A DNA stretch of 64,000 bases from Candidatus Methanomethylicota archaeon (GCA_029887765.1 JARXPF010000001.1:416750-480749); one strand, 5' to 3'. Shown: positions 26,774 to 36,305, counted from the stretch's first letter. Notes: a model not told the origin generated them from the letters alone. Numbers and translations are program-made.

Positions 26774-27880
26774 TTATCGCCTAATTAAGGCTTCATAATC
26801 ATTAATGAAATTTGGTATTGTTTTGCCAAATATTGTTGGATATAATATGTTTGCAAGTAATTTTATTGCATCACTTATTCTTGGACCGGGTCTTTCCACT
26901 GCATTAGCCGCATTTCCACTAAGAATATAAATTCTATTATTTTTAATTGCATTGATTTGATCAAATCCTGGTAAGCTCTTGAAATAGTTTAATAATTCTT
27001 CTGGAGATTTTGGCAAAGCCATTGAACTCATTATTATTACATCTGGATTAGCAGCTACAATTTGTTCTGGATTCACTACAAACCATCCACTTTTATCACT
27101 AAATACATTAATTCCGCCAGCAATTGAAATAATTTCATTTAAATAAGTTCCATTTCCTGTTACCCACATTGGATCAGGATATACTAAAAAGACAATTTTT
27201 TGTTTAGTTACATTAGATAATTTTGTCTCTACTTCATTTATTGTATTTATTATTTCACTTATTACAGCTTCTCCTTCTTTAAATTTTGAAGTAATTTTTG
27301 CAATTAATCTTATATTATTTATAACATCATTTACACTTGGAGATTCTAATGCTATTACAGTTAATCCAAATCCTTCTAAAGTTGAAATAAATTTCTTTTG
27401 AAGACTTGCATCAATAAGAACAATATCAGGTTGTAGTGAAGCTACTTTTTCTGGATTAAGTGTTGTTACTCCTCCAATTGTTTGAATTTTTCCAATTTTT
27501 ACTAAATCTAAAACTTCTGGTGGATAATTGGAATATTGATCAACACCCACAATTTTATCAGAAAGTCCTAATGCGAAAAGAGTTTCAGTTATAGATGGGG
27601 TGCCTGAAACTATTCTATTAGGTTCAAATTTTACAGTAACCACTCTTCCAAGAGCATCTTTTATGAAAATAGGATAGTATAATTCTTGTATAGCACTTAG
27701 TTCTTTTTTCAATTCCTTAAATTCATTAACCAAAATACTAAGAGAGGCATTTAATTGTTTGAAATTATCTGATAATTGTTTGAAGTTTTCTGAAACTGAA
27801 TTATTTATATAAGTTATGAACATACTATTAGCAATTCCAAGTAGTATGGCTATTATTACAAATAAAGCAAGTTTTTTCAT
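26774..27880 (-). CDS. btuF: BtuF-like corrinoid-binding lipoprotein/anchored protein
   Basis: A substrate-binding protein for the BtuCD pair. The start is ATG 27880, because GGAGG lies about 7 bases upstream and a hydrophobic MKKLALFVIIAILLGIANS anchor follows directly; an ATG 30 bases earlier precedes the Shine-Dalgarno and is unlikely. A short coiled-coil linker (about residues 25-60) precedes the two-lobe PBP fold (RIVSGTPSITETLFALGLSD, GGVTTLNPEKVASLQPDIVL, NPEQIVAANPDVIIMSS). There is no lipobox Cys, so it is a membrane-anchored rather than lipidated protein. It is the first gene of the operon. Confidence 0.88.
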   Translation of the reverse strand: MKKLALFVIIAILLGIANSMFITYINNSVSENFKQLSDNFKQLNASLSILVNEFKELKKELSAIQELYYPIFIKDALGRVVTVKFEPNRIVSGTPSITETLFALGLSDKIVGVDQYSNYPPEVLDLVKIGKIQTIGGVTTLNPEKVASLQPDIVLIDASLQKKFISTLEGFGLTVIALESPSVNDVINNIRLIAKITSKFKEGEAVISEIINTINEVETKLSNVTKQKIVFLVYPDPMWVTGNGTYLNEIISIAGGINVFSDKSGWFVVNPEQIVAANPDVIIMSSMALPKSPEELLNYFKSLPGFDQINAIKNNRIYILSGNAANAVERPGPRISDAIKLLANILYPTIFGKTIPNFINDYEALIRR

Positions 27881-27895
27881 GAAAAATCCTCCTAT

Positions 27896-27912
27896 GGATG
27901 GATACTCCATCC
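27896..27912 (-). promoter_or_regulatory. Perfect inverted repeat in btuF leader
   Basis: GGATGGA-TAC-TCCATCC, 7-base arms with a 3-base loop, sits just upstream of the btuF Shine-Dalgarno. A TATA-like element (TTTATATATTCC on the minus strand, 27928-27942) lies about 25 bases further up, so the repeat would fall at the transcription start. It could be an operator or an RNA hairpin controlling corrinoid uptake and salvage. Confidence 0.45.
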
Positions 27913-27965
27913 AATTAAAAATACGAGGGAATATATAAATTTTAGCAATGAATTTGTGTAAATTT

Positions 27966-28118
27966 ATGAAAGTGAGATTATTCGTTGATGGAAAAGAAAT
28001 TCCACTTAATGATTTTGTTAATAATATTATTGGAGAAATAATAGTTGGAGCTATAAAAACATTAAAAGGTGTGAGTAGGGATTGGAGTACAATAAATATT
28101 GAAATAAAAAAAGATTAA
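27966..28118 (+). CDS. Small conserved-looking 50-residue protein
   Basis: A short gene, MKVRLFVDGKEIPLNDFV.. to ..STINIEIKKD, with a strong protein-like pattern: a beta strand, a turn, an amphipathic helix (VNNIIGEIIVGAIKTLKGV) and a final strand. I believe similar small proteins occur widely in archaea, but no function is known to me. It is divergent from btuF, sharing the 85-base promoter region, and its stop overlaps that of the convergent thioredoxin-like gene by 4 bases. Confidence 0.65.
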   Translation: MKVRLFVDGKEIPLNDFVNNIIGEIIVGAIKTLKGVSRDWSTINIEIKKD

Positions 28119-28372
28119 ATATTTAATTCATTCTTTATTATTTTCTTAATTTCTTCTTTTGATGGTACTTTTCCAGAAATTACTACTTTATCATTTATTA
28201 CAACAGCAGGTGTTACAAATACATCATACTTATTTGCTTCTTCTGATAATATAGAAATATGTTTTACTTCTAAATTTAATCCTAATTCTTTAACAACTTC
28301 TGATACTAATTTTTCTGTTGCTTTACATCTAGCACAAGGAGGATCTGTACCAATAACAATTATTGCTGACAT
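28115..28372 (-). CDS. Thioredoxin/glutaredoxin-like small redox protein
   Basis: An 85-aa thioredoxin-fold protein. The redox motif CARCK lies at about residues 13-17 in IVIGTDPPCARCKATEKL, and the cis-Pro segment is VFVTPAVVINDKVVISGKVP. It is similar to the small archaeal 'redox-active disulfide' proteins (MTH895-like). It may reduce metal centres or corrinoid-pathway thiols, but no partner is evident. It is convergent with a 50-residue gene and downstream of thiW. Confidence 0.75.
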   Translation of the reverse strand: MSAIIVIGTDPPCARCKATEKLVSEVVKELGLNLEVKHISILSEEANKYDVFVTPAVVINDKVVISGKVPSKEEIKKIIKNELNI

Positions 28373-28403
28373 AATTTTAAAAAAGTTTTACAAATATATA
28401 AAA

Positions 28404-28967
28404 CTATCTAGCTTCCAATCTAATAGGGAGAAAAGTCCTATAAGTAATTCCAATTTTTCTTAAGCGTATTAAAATGAAATTTCCTATTGGAAAACCTATA
28501 GTATTTGAACAAAATGATATAAAGAAAAACATTGCACCTAGCATTTCTGCTTGTTTTGGAAAGAATAAAGGTGCAAATATTAATGCAGCAATAGTACCAC
28601 CAATGAGGCCAGTCCCAATAAATTCTCCAAATCCTGCAATATATTCATGTTTAGGTTTAAAATTTGGATAGAAGTGCCAATAGATTATTCCTACAAGAAA
28701 AGAACCTATTAGCGATCCTGGATATGCAAATATAGTTCCAACACCAAGAATATTTCTAATAGTTGATATAATAAAAGCTTGAATAACTGCCCAAAATGGA
28801 CCTAATAAAACTCCTGCTATTACATTTAAAGCTGATTGAATAGGATATAATTTTATTGGACCTACTGGTATAAATATTGGAGAAAGAGCGACTCCTAAAG
28901 CTGATAATAAACAAACTGCAGCAATTCTTCTTGAATTTAAATTAATAATAGCTTTAAGTTTTTCCAT
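28404..28967 (-). CDS. thiW: ThiW-like thiazole/thiamin-precursor ECF transporter component
   Basis: A membrane protein of 187 aa with about five helices, matching the ThiW S-component family: PIFIPVGPIKLYPIQSALNV, LLGPFWAVIQAFIISTIRN and GVGTIFAYPGSLIGSFLVG. It would import hydroxyethylthiazole or a related thiamin precursor with a shared ECF module not seen here. No THI-box is visible upstream. A ThDP-dependent enzyme is encoded at 33035-34582. Confidence 0.85.
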   Translation of the reverse strand: MEKLKAIINLNSRRIAAVCLLSALGVALSPIFIPVGPIKLYPIQSALNVIAGVLLGPFWAVIQAFIISTIRNILGVGTIFAYPGSLIGSFLVGIIYWHFYPNFKPKHEYIAGFGEFIGTGLIGGTIAALIFAPLFFPKQAEMLGAMFFFISFCSNTIGFPIGNFILIRLRKIGITYRTFLPIRLEAR

Positions 28968-29039
28968 ATATTATCAAGAAATTGAAAAAATTATTCTTTT
29001 ATATAAATATTTATATAACTTATTTATAATTTAATAAAT

Positions 29040-29693
29040 ATGGATTTAATTAAGAAAATAGAAGATAAATATATAGAAAAAGATTTATGTAAAATTATGG
29101 AAGATTTAAATAAACTTTTAAAATATGCAAAAGAAATAGGAGCTACAGATGCAAAAATAATAACAACAGACAAAATTATTGTTGATGAAAGAGTAAGATG
29201 GAAGTGCTTAATACCAACTTGTAGATGGTATGGAAGTAGTATACATTGTCCCCCTCATCAACCAATAACTCCAAAAATAATGAGAAGAATTTTAAAAAAA
29301 TACAAATATGGAATATTAATTAGATTAGATGCTCCAAGAGTAGAGGATTTTGCAGGTCCTGAATGGATTAAGAGTCATATTCCAATAGAATTAAAACATA
29401 AAGAAATAGTAGGAAAAATAGAAGCCGCTGCTTTTGATATGGGTTATCATTTAGCAATGGGCTTTACTGCTGGAGAGTGCTCACTTTGTTTAAGTAAAGG
29501 AATGAGATGTACAGTTTTAGAAGGAAATCCATGTAGATATCCATTACAAGCTAGACCTGCAATGGAAGCTGTAGGAATTGATGTATTTTTAACAGCAAAA
29601 AATGTTGGTTGGGATTTATATACTATAGGTTCTTCTTCAGATATAAAATATATTCCAAGAGCCTCATTAATAGGATTAGTGCTTATTTGCTAA
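29040..29693 (+). CDS. DUF2284 Cys-rich metal-binding protein
   Basis: A 217-aa protein of the DUF2284 family, common in methanogens and other anaerobes. Cys residues cluster in KCLIPTCRWYGSSIHCPPH (about residues 57-76) and GECSLCLSKGMRCTVLEGNP (about 142-162), enough for one or two Fe-S or Zn sites. The C-terminal RPAMEAVGIDVFLTAKNVGW is family-typical. Function is unknown. It lies between thiW (divergent) and the CAT tRNA. Confidence 0.8.
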   Translation: MDLIKKIEDKYIEKDLCKIMEDLNKLLKYAKEIGATDAKIITTDKIIVDERVRWKCLIPTCRWYGSSIHCPPHQPITPKIMRRILKKYKYGILIRLDAPRVEDFAGPEWIKSHIPIELKHKEIVGKIEAAAFDMGYHLAMGFTAGECSLCLSKGMRCTVLEGNPCRYPLQARPAMEAVGIDVFLTAKNVGWDLYTIGSSSDIKYIPRASLIGLVLIC

Positions 29694-29737
29694 TAATCCA
29701 AAAGAAATAAATTTTTCTAAAATATACTTTTTCCATG

Positions 29738-29812
29738 GGGCCCGTAGCTCAGCTCGGTTAGAGCGGCAGGCTCATAACCTGTTGGTCGAGGGTTCGAATC
29801 CCTCCGGGCCCA
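29738..29812 (+). tRNA. tRNA with CAT anticodon (elongator Met or Ile2)
   Basis: The acceptor stem is GGGCCCG/CGGGCCC with discriminator A, the D-arm GCTC..GAGC, the anticodon arm GCAGG-CTCATAA-CCTGT and the T-arm GAGGG-TTCGAAT-CCCTC. There is no intron and no encoded CCA. Initiator tRNA is excluded by the stem. The GGGCCCG stem is seen in archaeal tRNA-Ile2, whose CAT is modified by agmatine, so Ile2 is at least as likely as elongator Met. Confidence 0.92.
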
Positions 29813-29847
29813 CTATCTTTTTATTCTTAATAAAATAATTAACAAAT

Positions 29848-30951
29848 ATGGTTCCAATAAACAAACCTATTTTAGGTGAAGAAGAGAAAGAATTAGTTTT
29901 AAAAGTTTTGGAAAGTGGAATTCTTACAGATCCCTCAATGAATGGAGGACCCTATGTAAGAGAATTTGAAAAAGAATTAGCAAAATTTACTGGAATTAAA
30001 GAAGCCATAGTAGTAAATTCTGGAACTTCAGCTTTACAAATAGCATTAATGGCACTTGGCATAGGTCCAGGAGATGAAGTTATTGTCCCTTCTTTTACAT
30101 TTGTAGCTACAGCTAATGCTGTAGTACTAGTAGGTGCAAAACCAATTTTCGTTGATATTGATTTAAATACATATAACATAGATCCAAATAGTTTTAAAAA
30201 AGCCATAAATGAAAGAACTAAGGCTGTAATTCCTGTAGATCTCTATGGATTACCAGTAGAAATGGATGAAATTAAGGAAATAGCAAATGATTATGGAATA
30301 GTAGTAATAGAAGATGCTTGTCAAGCTCAAGGAGCGAGATATAAAGGTAAAATGGCAGGAACGCTTGGAGATATAGGCTGTTTTAGTTTTTATCCAGGAA
30401 AAGTAATGACTACAGGAGAAGGAGGGGCTATATTAACAAACGATAGTGAATTAGCAGAAAAAATGAGAATGATAAGAACTCATGGTCAAATAAAAGGATA
30501 TGATTCTAGAATACTTGGAGGAAATTTTAGAATGACGGAGATTAATGCAGCTATAGGAATTGCTCAACTTAAAAAACTTCCAAAATTTCTTGAAAAAAGA
30601 GCAGAAAATGCAAAAATTTTATTAGAATTATTAGAAAATTCAAAAGCTATTCTTCCAAAAGTACCTAAATATTCTATTCACAATTGGTATCTTTTTACTA
30701 TAAGATTAAGAAATTTAGAAGAAAGAGAAGATTTAAAAAATAAACTTAGAGAAAATGGAATTGCAGCCACAGTATATTATCCAACACCAATTCATAAACT
30801 TCCATACTATAGTTCAATAGGTTATGGAGAATTAAAACTTGAAAATAGTGAAATAGCTTCTGAAACTGTATTATCTCTTCCAGTCCATCCACTAGTTAAA
30901 AAAGAAGATTTAGAAAAAATGGCTGATATAATATTAAAATTCATCAATTAA
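29848..30951 (+). CDS. DegT/DnrJ/EryC1-type sugar aminotransferase
   Basis: A PLP-dependent aminotransferase (367 aa) that makes amino sugars for surface glycans. Motifs are VNSGTSALQIALMALGIGPG, PVDLYGLPVEMD, VIEDACQAQGARYKGK and FSFYPGKVMTTGEGGAIL, where the Lys binds PLP (about residue 191). The C-terminal half shows HNWYLFTIRL and VYYPTPIHKLPYY. It stands alone, convergent with the GMC flavoprotein gene (18-base overlap). The sugar nucleotide substrate is unknown. Confidence 0.9.
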   Translation: MVPINKPILGEEEKELVLKVLESGILTDPSMNGGPYVREFEKELAKFTGIKEAIVVNSGTSALQIALMALGIGPGDEVIVPSFTFVATANAVVLVGAKPIFVDIDLNTYNIDPNSFKKAINERTKAVIPVDLYGLPVEMDEIKEIANDYGIVVIEDACQAQGARYKGKMAGTLGDIGCFSFYPGKVMTTGEGGAILTNDSELAEKMRMIRTHGQIKGYDSRILGGNFRMTEINAAIGIAQLKKLPKFLEKRAENAKILLELLENSKAILPKVPKYSIHNWYLFTIRLRNLEEREDLKNKLRENGIAATVYYPTPIHKLPYYSSIGYGELKLENSEIASETVLSLPVHPLVKKEDLEKMADIILKFIN

Positions 30952-32106
30952 TATTGAGGCTATTTTTTTAGATTTAGCAATTATTGTAAGCATTGGTGGA
31001 ATTCCTAATGGTCCTTCTAATATACTTGCATCTGCAATATATAGAGATTCTAAAATAGGTTTATATCCATTAGTAATTGAACTACAAGTTCCTCCTGGAT
31101 GAGCACCTCTCAAATGAGTTGAAACAATATAATTTGGATCTACTCCAGAATTAATTAAAATTTCTTCTGCTTCTTTTCTTCCTTTTTCTAAAAGTTCAAA
31201 ATCTTTATGAGAAATTTGTTTTTCTATTGAATTTAATTTAACAATACCATTTGGCTCATCTGCTATTTTGACCATTATTCCTAAAATTTCTTCAGGATGA
31301 GCTTTTATTCCTTTACTCAAGAGATTTGGTAAAAGAAACATTGAGTAATGTGGTGAGAGTAAATATCCTTCTCTCTTTATATATATTGCCATGCTCAATT
31401 CTTTATTAAAATTTAATTTTCTATTTTTAACTATTCCACCTATAGTTAAAAAAATATCAATAAAGAATTTATCTCCAACATCTTCAATTCCAGATCTCAT
31501 TAATATTCTAGGAGTTTCAATAGCACCAGCACATAATACTATTACATCTCCCATAATTTCCTTACCATTAAAAAGTTTTACACCAATTGCTCTTTCTCCT
31601 TTTATTATTACTTTTTCTACAGGAGAATCTACTAATAATTTCGCTCCCTTTGACATAGCATAATTTATATAATTAATAGCACTCCATTTTGCATTATAAG
31701 CACAACCAAATGCACATTTTCCACAAGATTTACATTTAGAAAAATCTATTGATTTTGGCATTTTTTTCCAATCTGAAGAAGATTCAAGAAGTAATTTTGT
31801 ACCATTTCCAATATGAGATTCTGGAGGATCCTTAACATTTAATTCTTTTTCTACTTCTAAGTAATAATCTTTTAATTCTTCAAAATTTGCTCTCATAGCA
31901 TTTCCCATAGATGTAATTGTTGATCCTCCAACACAGATATTTTGTAAAATTTCTATTTCATTTGACTTAATATTTCTATATGTTGTAGAAGCTTTTTTTA
32001 TATCTACATAGCTCCCATATTCCAATATTAAGACTTCTTTTCCTTTTGAGACTAATTCTTTTGCGATAGTAGCCCCTCCAGCTCCAGATCCAACAATAAT
32101 AAACAT
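30934..32106 (-). CDS. GMC-type flavoprotein with ferredoxin-like Cys insert
   Basis: A 390-aa FAD-dependent oxidoreductase: FAD-binding FIIVGSGAGGATIAKELVSK at the start, VGGSTITSMGN, IVLCAGAIETPRILMRSG, and the C-terminal GMC segment THLRGAHPGGTCSSITNG plus ADASILEGPLGIPPM. Between them FSKCKSCGKCAFGCAYNAKW (about residues 124-143) has four Cys in a ferredoxin-like CxxCxxCxxxC arrangement. It could pass electrons to or from a substrate alcohol/aldehyde. It is the last gene of the coenzyme-B-like operon, 3 bases after the marker-11-like gene, which makes it a candidate for a redox step there. Confidence 0.8.
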   Translation of the reverse strand: MFIIVGSGAGGATIAKELVSKGKEVLILEYGSYVDIKKASTTYRNIKSNEIEILQNICVGGSTITSMGNAMRANFEELKDYYLEVEKELNVKDPPESHIGNGTKLLLESSSDWKKMPKSIDFSKCKSCGKCAFGCAYNAKWSAINYINYAMSKGAKLLVDSPVEKVIIKGERAIGVKLFNGKEIMGDVIVLCAGAIETPRILMRSGIEDVGDKFFIDIFLTIGGIVKNRKLNFNKELSMAIYIKREGYLLSPHYSMFLLPNLLSKGIKAHPEEILGIMVKIADEPNGIVKLNSIEKQISHKDFELLEKGRKEAEEILINSGVDPNYIVSTHLRGAHPGGTCSSITNGYKPILESLYIADASILEGPLGIPPMLTIIAKSKKIASILIDEF

Positions 32107-32109
32107 TAA

Positions 32110-33030
32110 TTATTCCTCCAATTTTACAGCTAAGTCTGGATTTTCTACATAAGGTATAGCAGCCAATGCACCTATTAAACCTCTTTCACCTTTTACTTTT
32201 ATAAGTTGAACATTACAATGTGAAGCTATATTATATGTTTCATTAATTGTAACCATAGAGGACTTTGCTTTATTAGCATAATTAATAAGTTTTTCATTAA
32301 ATAATATTCCTTCAAATACTGCCATTCCAGTATGTTCTGAAAGTGAATATTCTTCAAGCATTTTTTTAAAAGAATTTATTAATTCAATTTTTTTATTTGG
32401 TAAAACTGCAAAAGAAACTGAAATTGCTACACAATTTTGAGTCTTATATGGATTTTTGGGATATAATTGAACTATAGAATGTTCTAAATAATCTACGTCC
32501 ATTTCAAGAGATAATTTATATGAAATTTCATTAACAAGAGACCAAGTAGCTCCTTCATCTTTTTTATCAGTATCATCAACACCTATTACAATTTTTTCCT
32601 TCTTTGGAAGTGTTATTATAACTCTTCCAAGTTTTTCTCCTCCCCCTCTTTCTATTATTTCTACATTTTCAATACCTTTTGCCATAGTCCTTCCTAAAGC
32701 AGCTACTCCAGCTCCAGCTAATCCTGAATAACTAACCTTAATTTTATTATTCTCTACTATAACAAAATCAATAGAAGCTGGACTATAACTAGGTTTAAGA
32801 CATGAAGTTTGGAAAATTGATGGATATATTTTATAAAAAATTCTAGTTCCTTCTCTTTTAGACCAAAAAATACAAGGACTATTTTTTGTATAATGATATA
32901 ATGACCAAGCTGATCCACCAATACATGTTCCTCTAGCATGATCTTCTACAAGCTCTACTACATTATTTTTTTCATCAAACATTGCTACTATTTTATTATG
33001 AGGAGAAATCCATGGTTTATATTCATTCAT
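32110..33030 (-). CDS. Methanogenesis marker protein 11-like
   Basis: A 306-aa protein I recognise as the methanogenesis-marker-11 type, related to the DUF1743/TiaS-like fold. The key stretch is KIVIGVDDTDKKDEGATWSL (about residues 155-174); nearby features are DHARGTCIGGSAWSLYHY and GERGLIGALAAIPYV. The family occurs in methanogens and relatives; its reaction is unknown. The TiaS relationship suggests ATP-dependent ligation chemistry. It sits 4 bases after the ThDP enzyme gene, so the two are co-translated. Confidence 0.75.
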   Translation of the reverse strand: MNEYKPWISPHNKIVAMFDEKNNVVELVEDHARGTCIGGSAWSLYHYTKNSPCIFWSKREGTRIFYKIYPSIFQTSCLKPSYSPASIDFVIVENNKIKVSYSGLAGAGVAALGRTMAKGIENVEIIERGGGEKLGRVIITLPKKEKIVIGVDDTDKKDEGATWSLVNEISYKLSLEMDVDYLEHSIVQLYPKNPYKTQNCVAISVSFAVLPNKKIELINSFKKMLEEYSLSEHTGMAVFEGILFNEKLINYANKAKSSMVTINETYNIASHCNVQLIKVKGERGLIGALAAIPYVENPDLAVKLEE

Positions 33031-33034
33031 AATA

Positions 33035-34582
33035 TTATTCCTCTAGAATTCTTGGTTTTGTAAGTTCTATTCCTTCTTCTTTACTTATTGGAATTTCAAT
33101 TAAAATTGGCTCTTTTACATTAATAAGAATATTACTTACTTCTTCTGGATTTTTTACAGAAATTGCATTAATACCATATGCTTCTGCAAGTTTTAAATAA
33201 TCTGGTGGATTTGAAAAATCTACTCCAAATGTCTTTTTATATACAATATTTTGAATTTGTCTTATTAAACCTAATGATTTATTATTAAAAAGACATATAG
33301 CTATTGCTAAATTATTTTCTTTTATAGTAGATAATTCAGGAGAACTCATTTGAAAACCACCGTCTCCTACTACTGAAATTACTTTTTTATTTGGAAGAGC
33401 AATTTTAGCTCCAATAGCAGCAGGTATTGAAAATCCCATAGAAGACATGCCACCTGAAAATATTAATTGTCTTGGATTTTCAATTTTTAAAGCTTTTAAA
33501 AGCCATATAGTATGTTGACCTATATCTAATGTAAATATAGCATCTTTTGAATTTGCTATAGCTTTTGCATAAGCAATACTTTCTTCATTACTTTTATTTA
33601 AAAAATTATTTTTCCTAATTTTCTTAATTTTATTAATTATTAATTCTAAGAAAATAGAAACATCTCCTTTTATTTTAATATTAGAAATTGAAGAAAAGTT
33701 TTTTTCTTCAACATCCACTTGTATTATTTTACATTTTAAGTCTATTTTTCCAATAGTCATATTTGAAAGTCTACACCCTAGAACTAAAAGTAAATCGCAA
33801 TTAGAAATAGCTTGATTTGCTTCTTTAAATCCTCTTCTTCCTACTGGACCTAGACAAAGGGGGTGTGATTCAGGTATTACTCCCCTGCCCATCATTGATG
33901 TAACTAAAGGAATTCCTGTTAATTCAATAAAACGCATTAATAATTCAGAAGAATTTGAAAGAATTGTTCCTCTACCTGCTAATATTAATGGAAATTTTGA
34001 ATTTTCAATTTCTCTTATTACTAAATCTATACTTTCAGAATCTGGAATTAATTTTTTTGGAATTGGAAAATAATTCAAAATAGTAGAAGGCTTTTTTTGA
34101 ATATCACCAGGAATTATTATACATGAAGGTCCTGGACATCCTTCTAAACAAGCTAAATATGCTTTACATAATATATTATAAGCTTCAAATGAATCATTTA
34201 TTTGAGCATAGAATTTTGTAACTGAAGAAAATATAGAGTTTAAATCTAAATCTTCAATCCATCCTTTACCTTGTTCATATGTTGGAACATGACTTGTTAT
34301 GGAAATTACTGGTGAATTATCTTTAAAAGGTGCAGCAAGTCCAGAAGCTAAATTTACAGCCCCTTGACCAGCAGTACCAATACATAATCCAATTTTTCCA
34401 GAAGCTCTAGCAAATCCATCTGAGGCATATACTGCAAATTGTTCATTACGCGTTAATATGTGTTTTATTTTTGAATTAGAAAGAGCTTCATATATCGGTA
34501 ATGACCACATACCAGGCATTCCAAAAGCTACTTCCATTCCAAATTTTTCCAATGTAGAAACTATCACTTCTGCAACATTCAA
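33035..34582 (-). CDS. ThDP-dependent 2-oxoacid decarboxylase/acetolactate-synthase-like
   Basis: A 515-aa enzyme with the three ThDP-family domains: Pyr ([17 protein letters not shown], with the activating Glu in [17 protein letters not shown]), a central domain ([18 protein letters not shown]) and PP ([20 protein letters not shown], Mg-ThDP site). It overlaps the AksE-like gene by 4 bases. No acetolactate synthase regulatory subunit is adjacent. Position after the homoaconitase subunits suggests decarboxylation of a long 2-oxodicarboxylate such as 2-oxosuberate. Acetolactate synthase or sulfopyruvate/benzoylformate decarboxylase remain alternatives. Confidence 0.75.
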   Translation of the reverse strand: MNVAEVIVSTLEKFGMEVAFGMPGMWSLPIYEALSNSKIKHILTRNEQFAVYASDGFARASGKIGLCIGTAGQGAVNLASGLAAPFKDNSPVISITSHVPTYEQGKGWIEDLDLNSIFSSVTKFYAQINDSFEAYNILCKAYLACLEGCPGPSCIIIPGDIQKKPSTILNYFPIPKKLIPDSESIDLVIREIENSKFPLILAGRGTILSNSSELLMRFIELTGIPLVTSMMGRGVIPESHPLCLGPVGRRGFKEANQAISNCDLLLVLGCRLSNMTIGKIDLKCKIIQVDVEEKNFSSISNIKIKGDVSIFLELIINKIKKIRKNNFLNKSNEESIAYAKAIANSKDAIFTLDIGQHTIWLLKALKIENPRQLIFSGGMSSMGFSIPAAIGAKIALPNKKVISVVGDGGFQMSSPELSTIKENNLAIAICLFNNKSLGLIRQIQNIVYKKTFGVDFSNPPDYLKLAEAYGINAISVKNPEEVSNILINVKEPILIEIPISKEEGIELTKPRILEE

Positions 34583-35076
34583 GGCACATTACCCTTTATT
34601 TTCTTTTTATAATATTCTACTAAACCTCCAGAATTAAGTATATCTTGAAGTAATTTAGGAAGGGGTTTATATGTTAATATCCCTCTTTTAGTCTTTATTA
34701 TACCCTCATCTAGATTTATTTCAATAATATCTCCTTCATCAATAGCATTATAAATTCCTTTACATTCTATAAGTGGAAGACCATTATTTATTCCATTCCT
34801 AAAAAATATTCTAGCGAAAGATTCAGCTACTACAGCACTTATTCCTGCCCATTTTATGGCAAGTACAGCTTGTTCTCTACTTGATCCACAACCAAAATTC
34901 TTTCCTGCAACAATAATGTCACCTGGTTTGACTTTTGAACTAAATGTAGGATCAATACCTTCAAGAACATGTTTTGGCCATATTGATTTATCCACAGATC
35001 TTAAGTATTTTGCAGGTATTATTACATCAGTATCAATATCATCTCCAAATTTCCAAACTCTACCACTTATTATCAT
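34579..35076 (-). CDS. aksE: Homoaconitase/isopropylmalate isomerase small subunit (AksE-like)
   Basis: The swivelling small subunit (165 aa): [20 protein letters not shown] at the start and [15 protein letters not shown] in the middle. The specificity loop reads YLRS (about residues 24-27). Archaeal homoaconitases acting on longer dicarboxylates carry YLRT-like loops, while isopropylmalate isomerases carry YLV-type loops, so chain-elongating homoaconitase is favoured. It overlaps its partner large subunit by 4 bases and the ThDP enzyme by 4. Confidence 0.8.
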   Translation of the reverse strand: MIISGRVWKFGDDIDTDVIIPAKYLRSVDKSIWPKHVLEGIDPTFSSKVKPGDIIVAGKNFGCGSSREQAVLAIKWAGISAVVAESFARIFFRNGINNGLPLIECKGIYNAIDEGDIIEINLDEGIIKTKRGILTYKPLPKLLQDILNSGGLVEYYKKKIKGNVP

Positions 35077-36305
35077 CTCACATACCTCCTTGGATCAACT
35101 ATTTTTCCCTCTAATGAAGATGCTGCAACTGTTTGAGGAGAAGCAAGATATACTTTTGAAGATCTGGCCCCCATTCTTCCAATAAAGTTTCTATTTGAAG
35201 TAGAAATACAAACTTCATTTTCACCAAGAACACCCATATGAACGCCTAAGCATGGACCACATCCAGGAATGCCAATTATTGCTCCAGATTCTATAAGTAT
35301 ATCTATTATTCCATCCTTCATAGCTTTTACTAAAGTATCTCTAGAAGCAGGAACTACAATAAGTCTAGCACGAACTTTTTTCCCTTTTAATATTTTAGCA
35401 GCTTCTAATAAATCTTCATATCTTCCATTAGTACAAGATCCTAAAAATGCTTGATCTATAGGTTCTCCTTCTATTTCACTTACTGATTTTACATTTGAAA
35501 CTTTATATGGAATGGCAATTTTAGGATCGATAGAAGAAGAATCTATATGAATTTCTTCAATTGCATCATCATCTGTTTTAAAAATTTTTCCTTCTTTTCC
35601 AAGAAATTGAATAGTTTTTTCATCTGCTTCTATAAAAGCAGTTTTTGCTCCCATTTCCACAGCCATATTAGCCATTGTCATTCTTGATGATTGAGATAAT
35701 TCTTTAATAGTCTCTCCAGTAAATTCTAAAACTTTATATGTTGCACCATCAGTTCCTATTATTCTTACAATTTCTAAAATTAAATCTTTTGAAGAAACTC
35801 CTTTTCCTAAGCTTCCATCAAATCTTACTCTAATAGTTTCAGGGACTTTTATCCATGTTTTTCCAGTTGCTAATATATATGCCATATCTGTTGCTCCCAT
35901 TCCAATAGCCATTAATCCAAAAGCTCCAAGAGTGCATGTATGAGAATCTGCTCCACAAACTATCATTCCAGGAGCTATATAGCCTTTTTCAGGAACAACT
36001 TGATGGCATATACCTTCACCAATTTCATGAAATTTTTTAATACCTTGTTCTTTTACAAATTTTCTTACTTTTACTTGTAAAGTTGCAGCTTGATCGCTAT
36101 AAGGTGGTGCTGCATGATCGAAAATTACAGCTACGTTATCTGGATTAAATATTTTATCAACTTCCATTTCTCTTAGAACATCAATTATAAGTGGACCAGT
36201 TCCATCATGAAAATATGCAAAATTTACAGGAATTTCTATAAAATCTCCTGGTGAAACTTCTTTTCCTATTGTATTAGATATTATTTTTTCTATGGCAGTG
36301 GCCAT
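35073..36305 (-). CDS. aksD: Homoaconitase/isopropylmalate isomerase large subunit (AksD-like)
   Basis: A [4Fe-4S] hydro-lyase of 410 aa. Family motifs are [67 protein letters not shown] and [14 protein letters not shown]; the Cys of CTN and CGPC ligate the cluster. It converts (homo)citrates to (homo)isocitrates in 2-oxoacid elongation. LeuC is the alternative reading, but the AksA-like partner and the small-subunit loop favour the Aks pathway. Fifty bases separate it from the marker-4-like gene. Confidence 0.85.
   Translation of the reverse strand: MATAIEKIISNTIGKEVSPGDFIEIPVNFAYFHDGTGPLIIDVLREMEVDKIFNPDNVAVIFDHAAPPYSDQAATLQVKVRKFVKEQGIKKFHEIGEGICHQVVPEKGYIAPGMIVCGADSHTCTLGAFGLMAIGMGATDMAYILATGKTWIKVPETIRVRFDGSLGKGVSSKDLILEIVRIIGTDGATYKVLEFTGETIKELSQSSRMTMANMAVEMGAKTAFIEADEKTIQFLGKEGKIFKTDDDAIEEIHIDSSSIDPKIAIPYKVSNVKSVSEIEGEPIDQAFLGSCTNGRYEDLLEAAKILKGKKVRARLIVVPASRDTLVKAMKDGIIDILIESGAIIGIPGCGPCLGVHMGVLGENEVCISTSNRNFIGRMGARSSKVYLASPQTVAASSLEGKIVDPRRYVR

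Noticed and set aside
27880-28000. Cobalamin riboswitch before btuF
   Set aside because: The leader is too short and lacks the conserved B12-box; only a 17-base inverted repeat is present.
28967-29040. TPP riboswitch before thiW
   Set aside because: The 73-base AT-only gap has no CUGAGA or related conserved elements.
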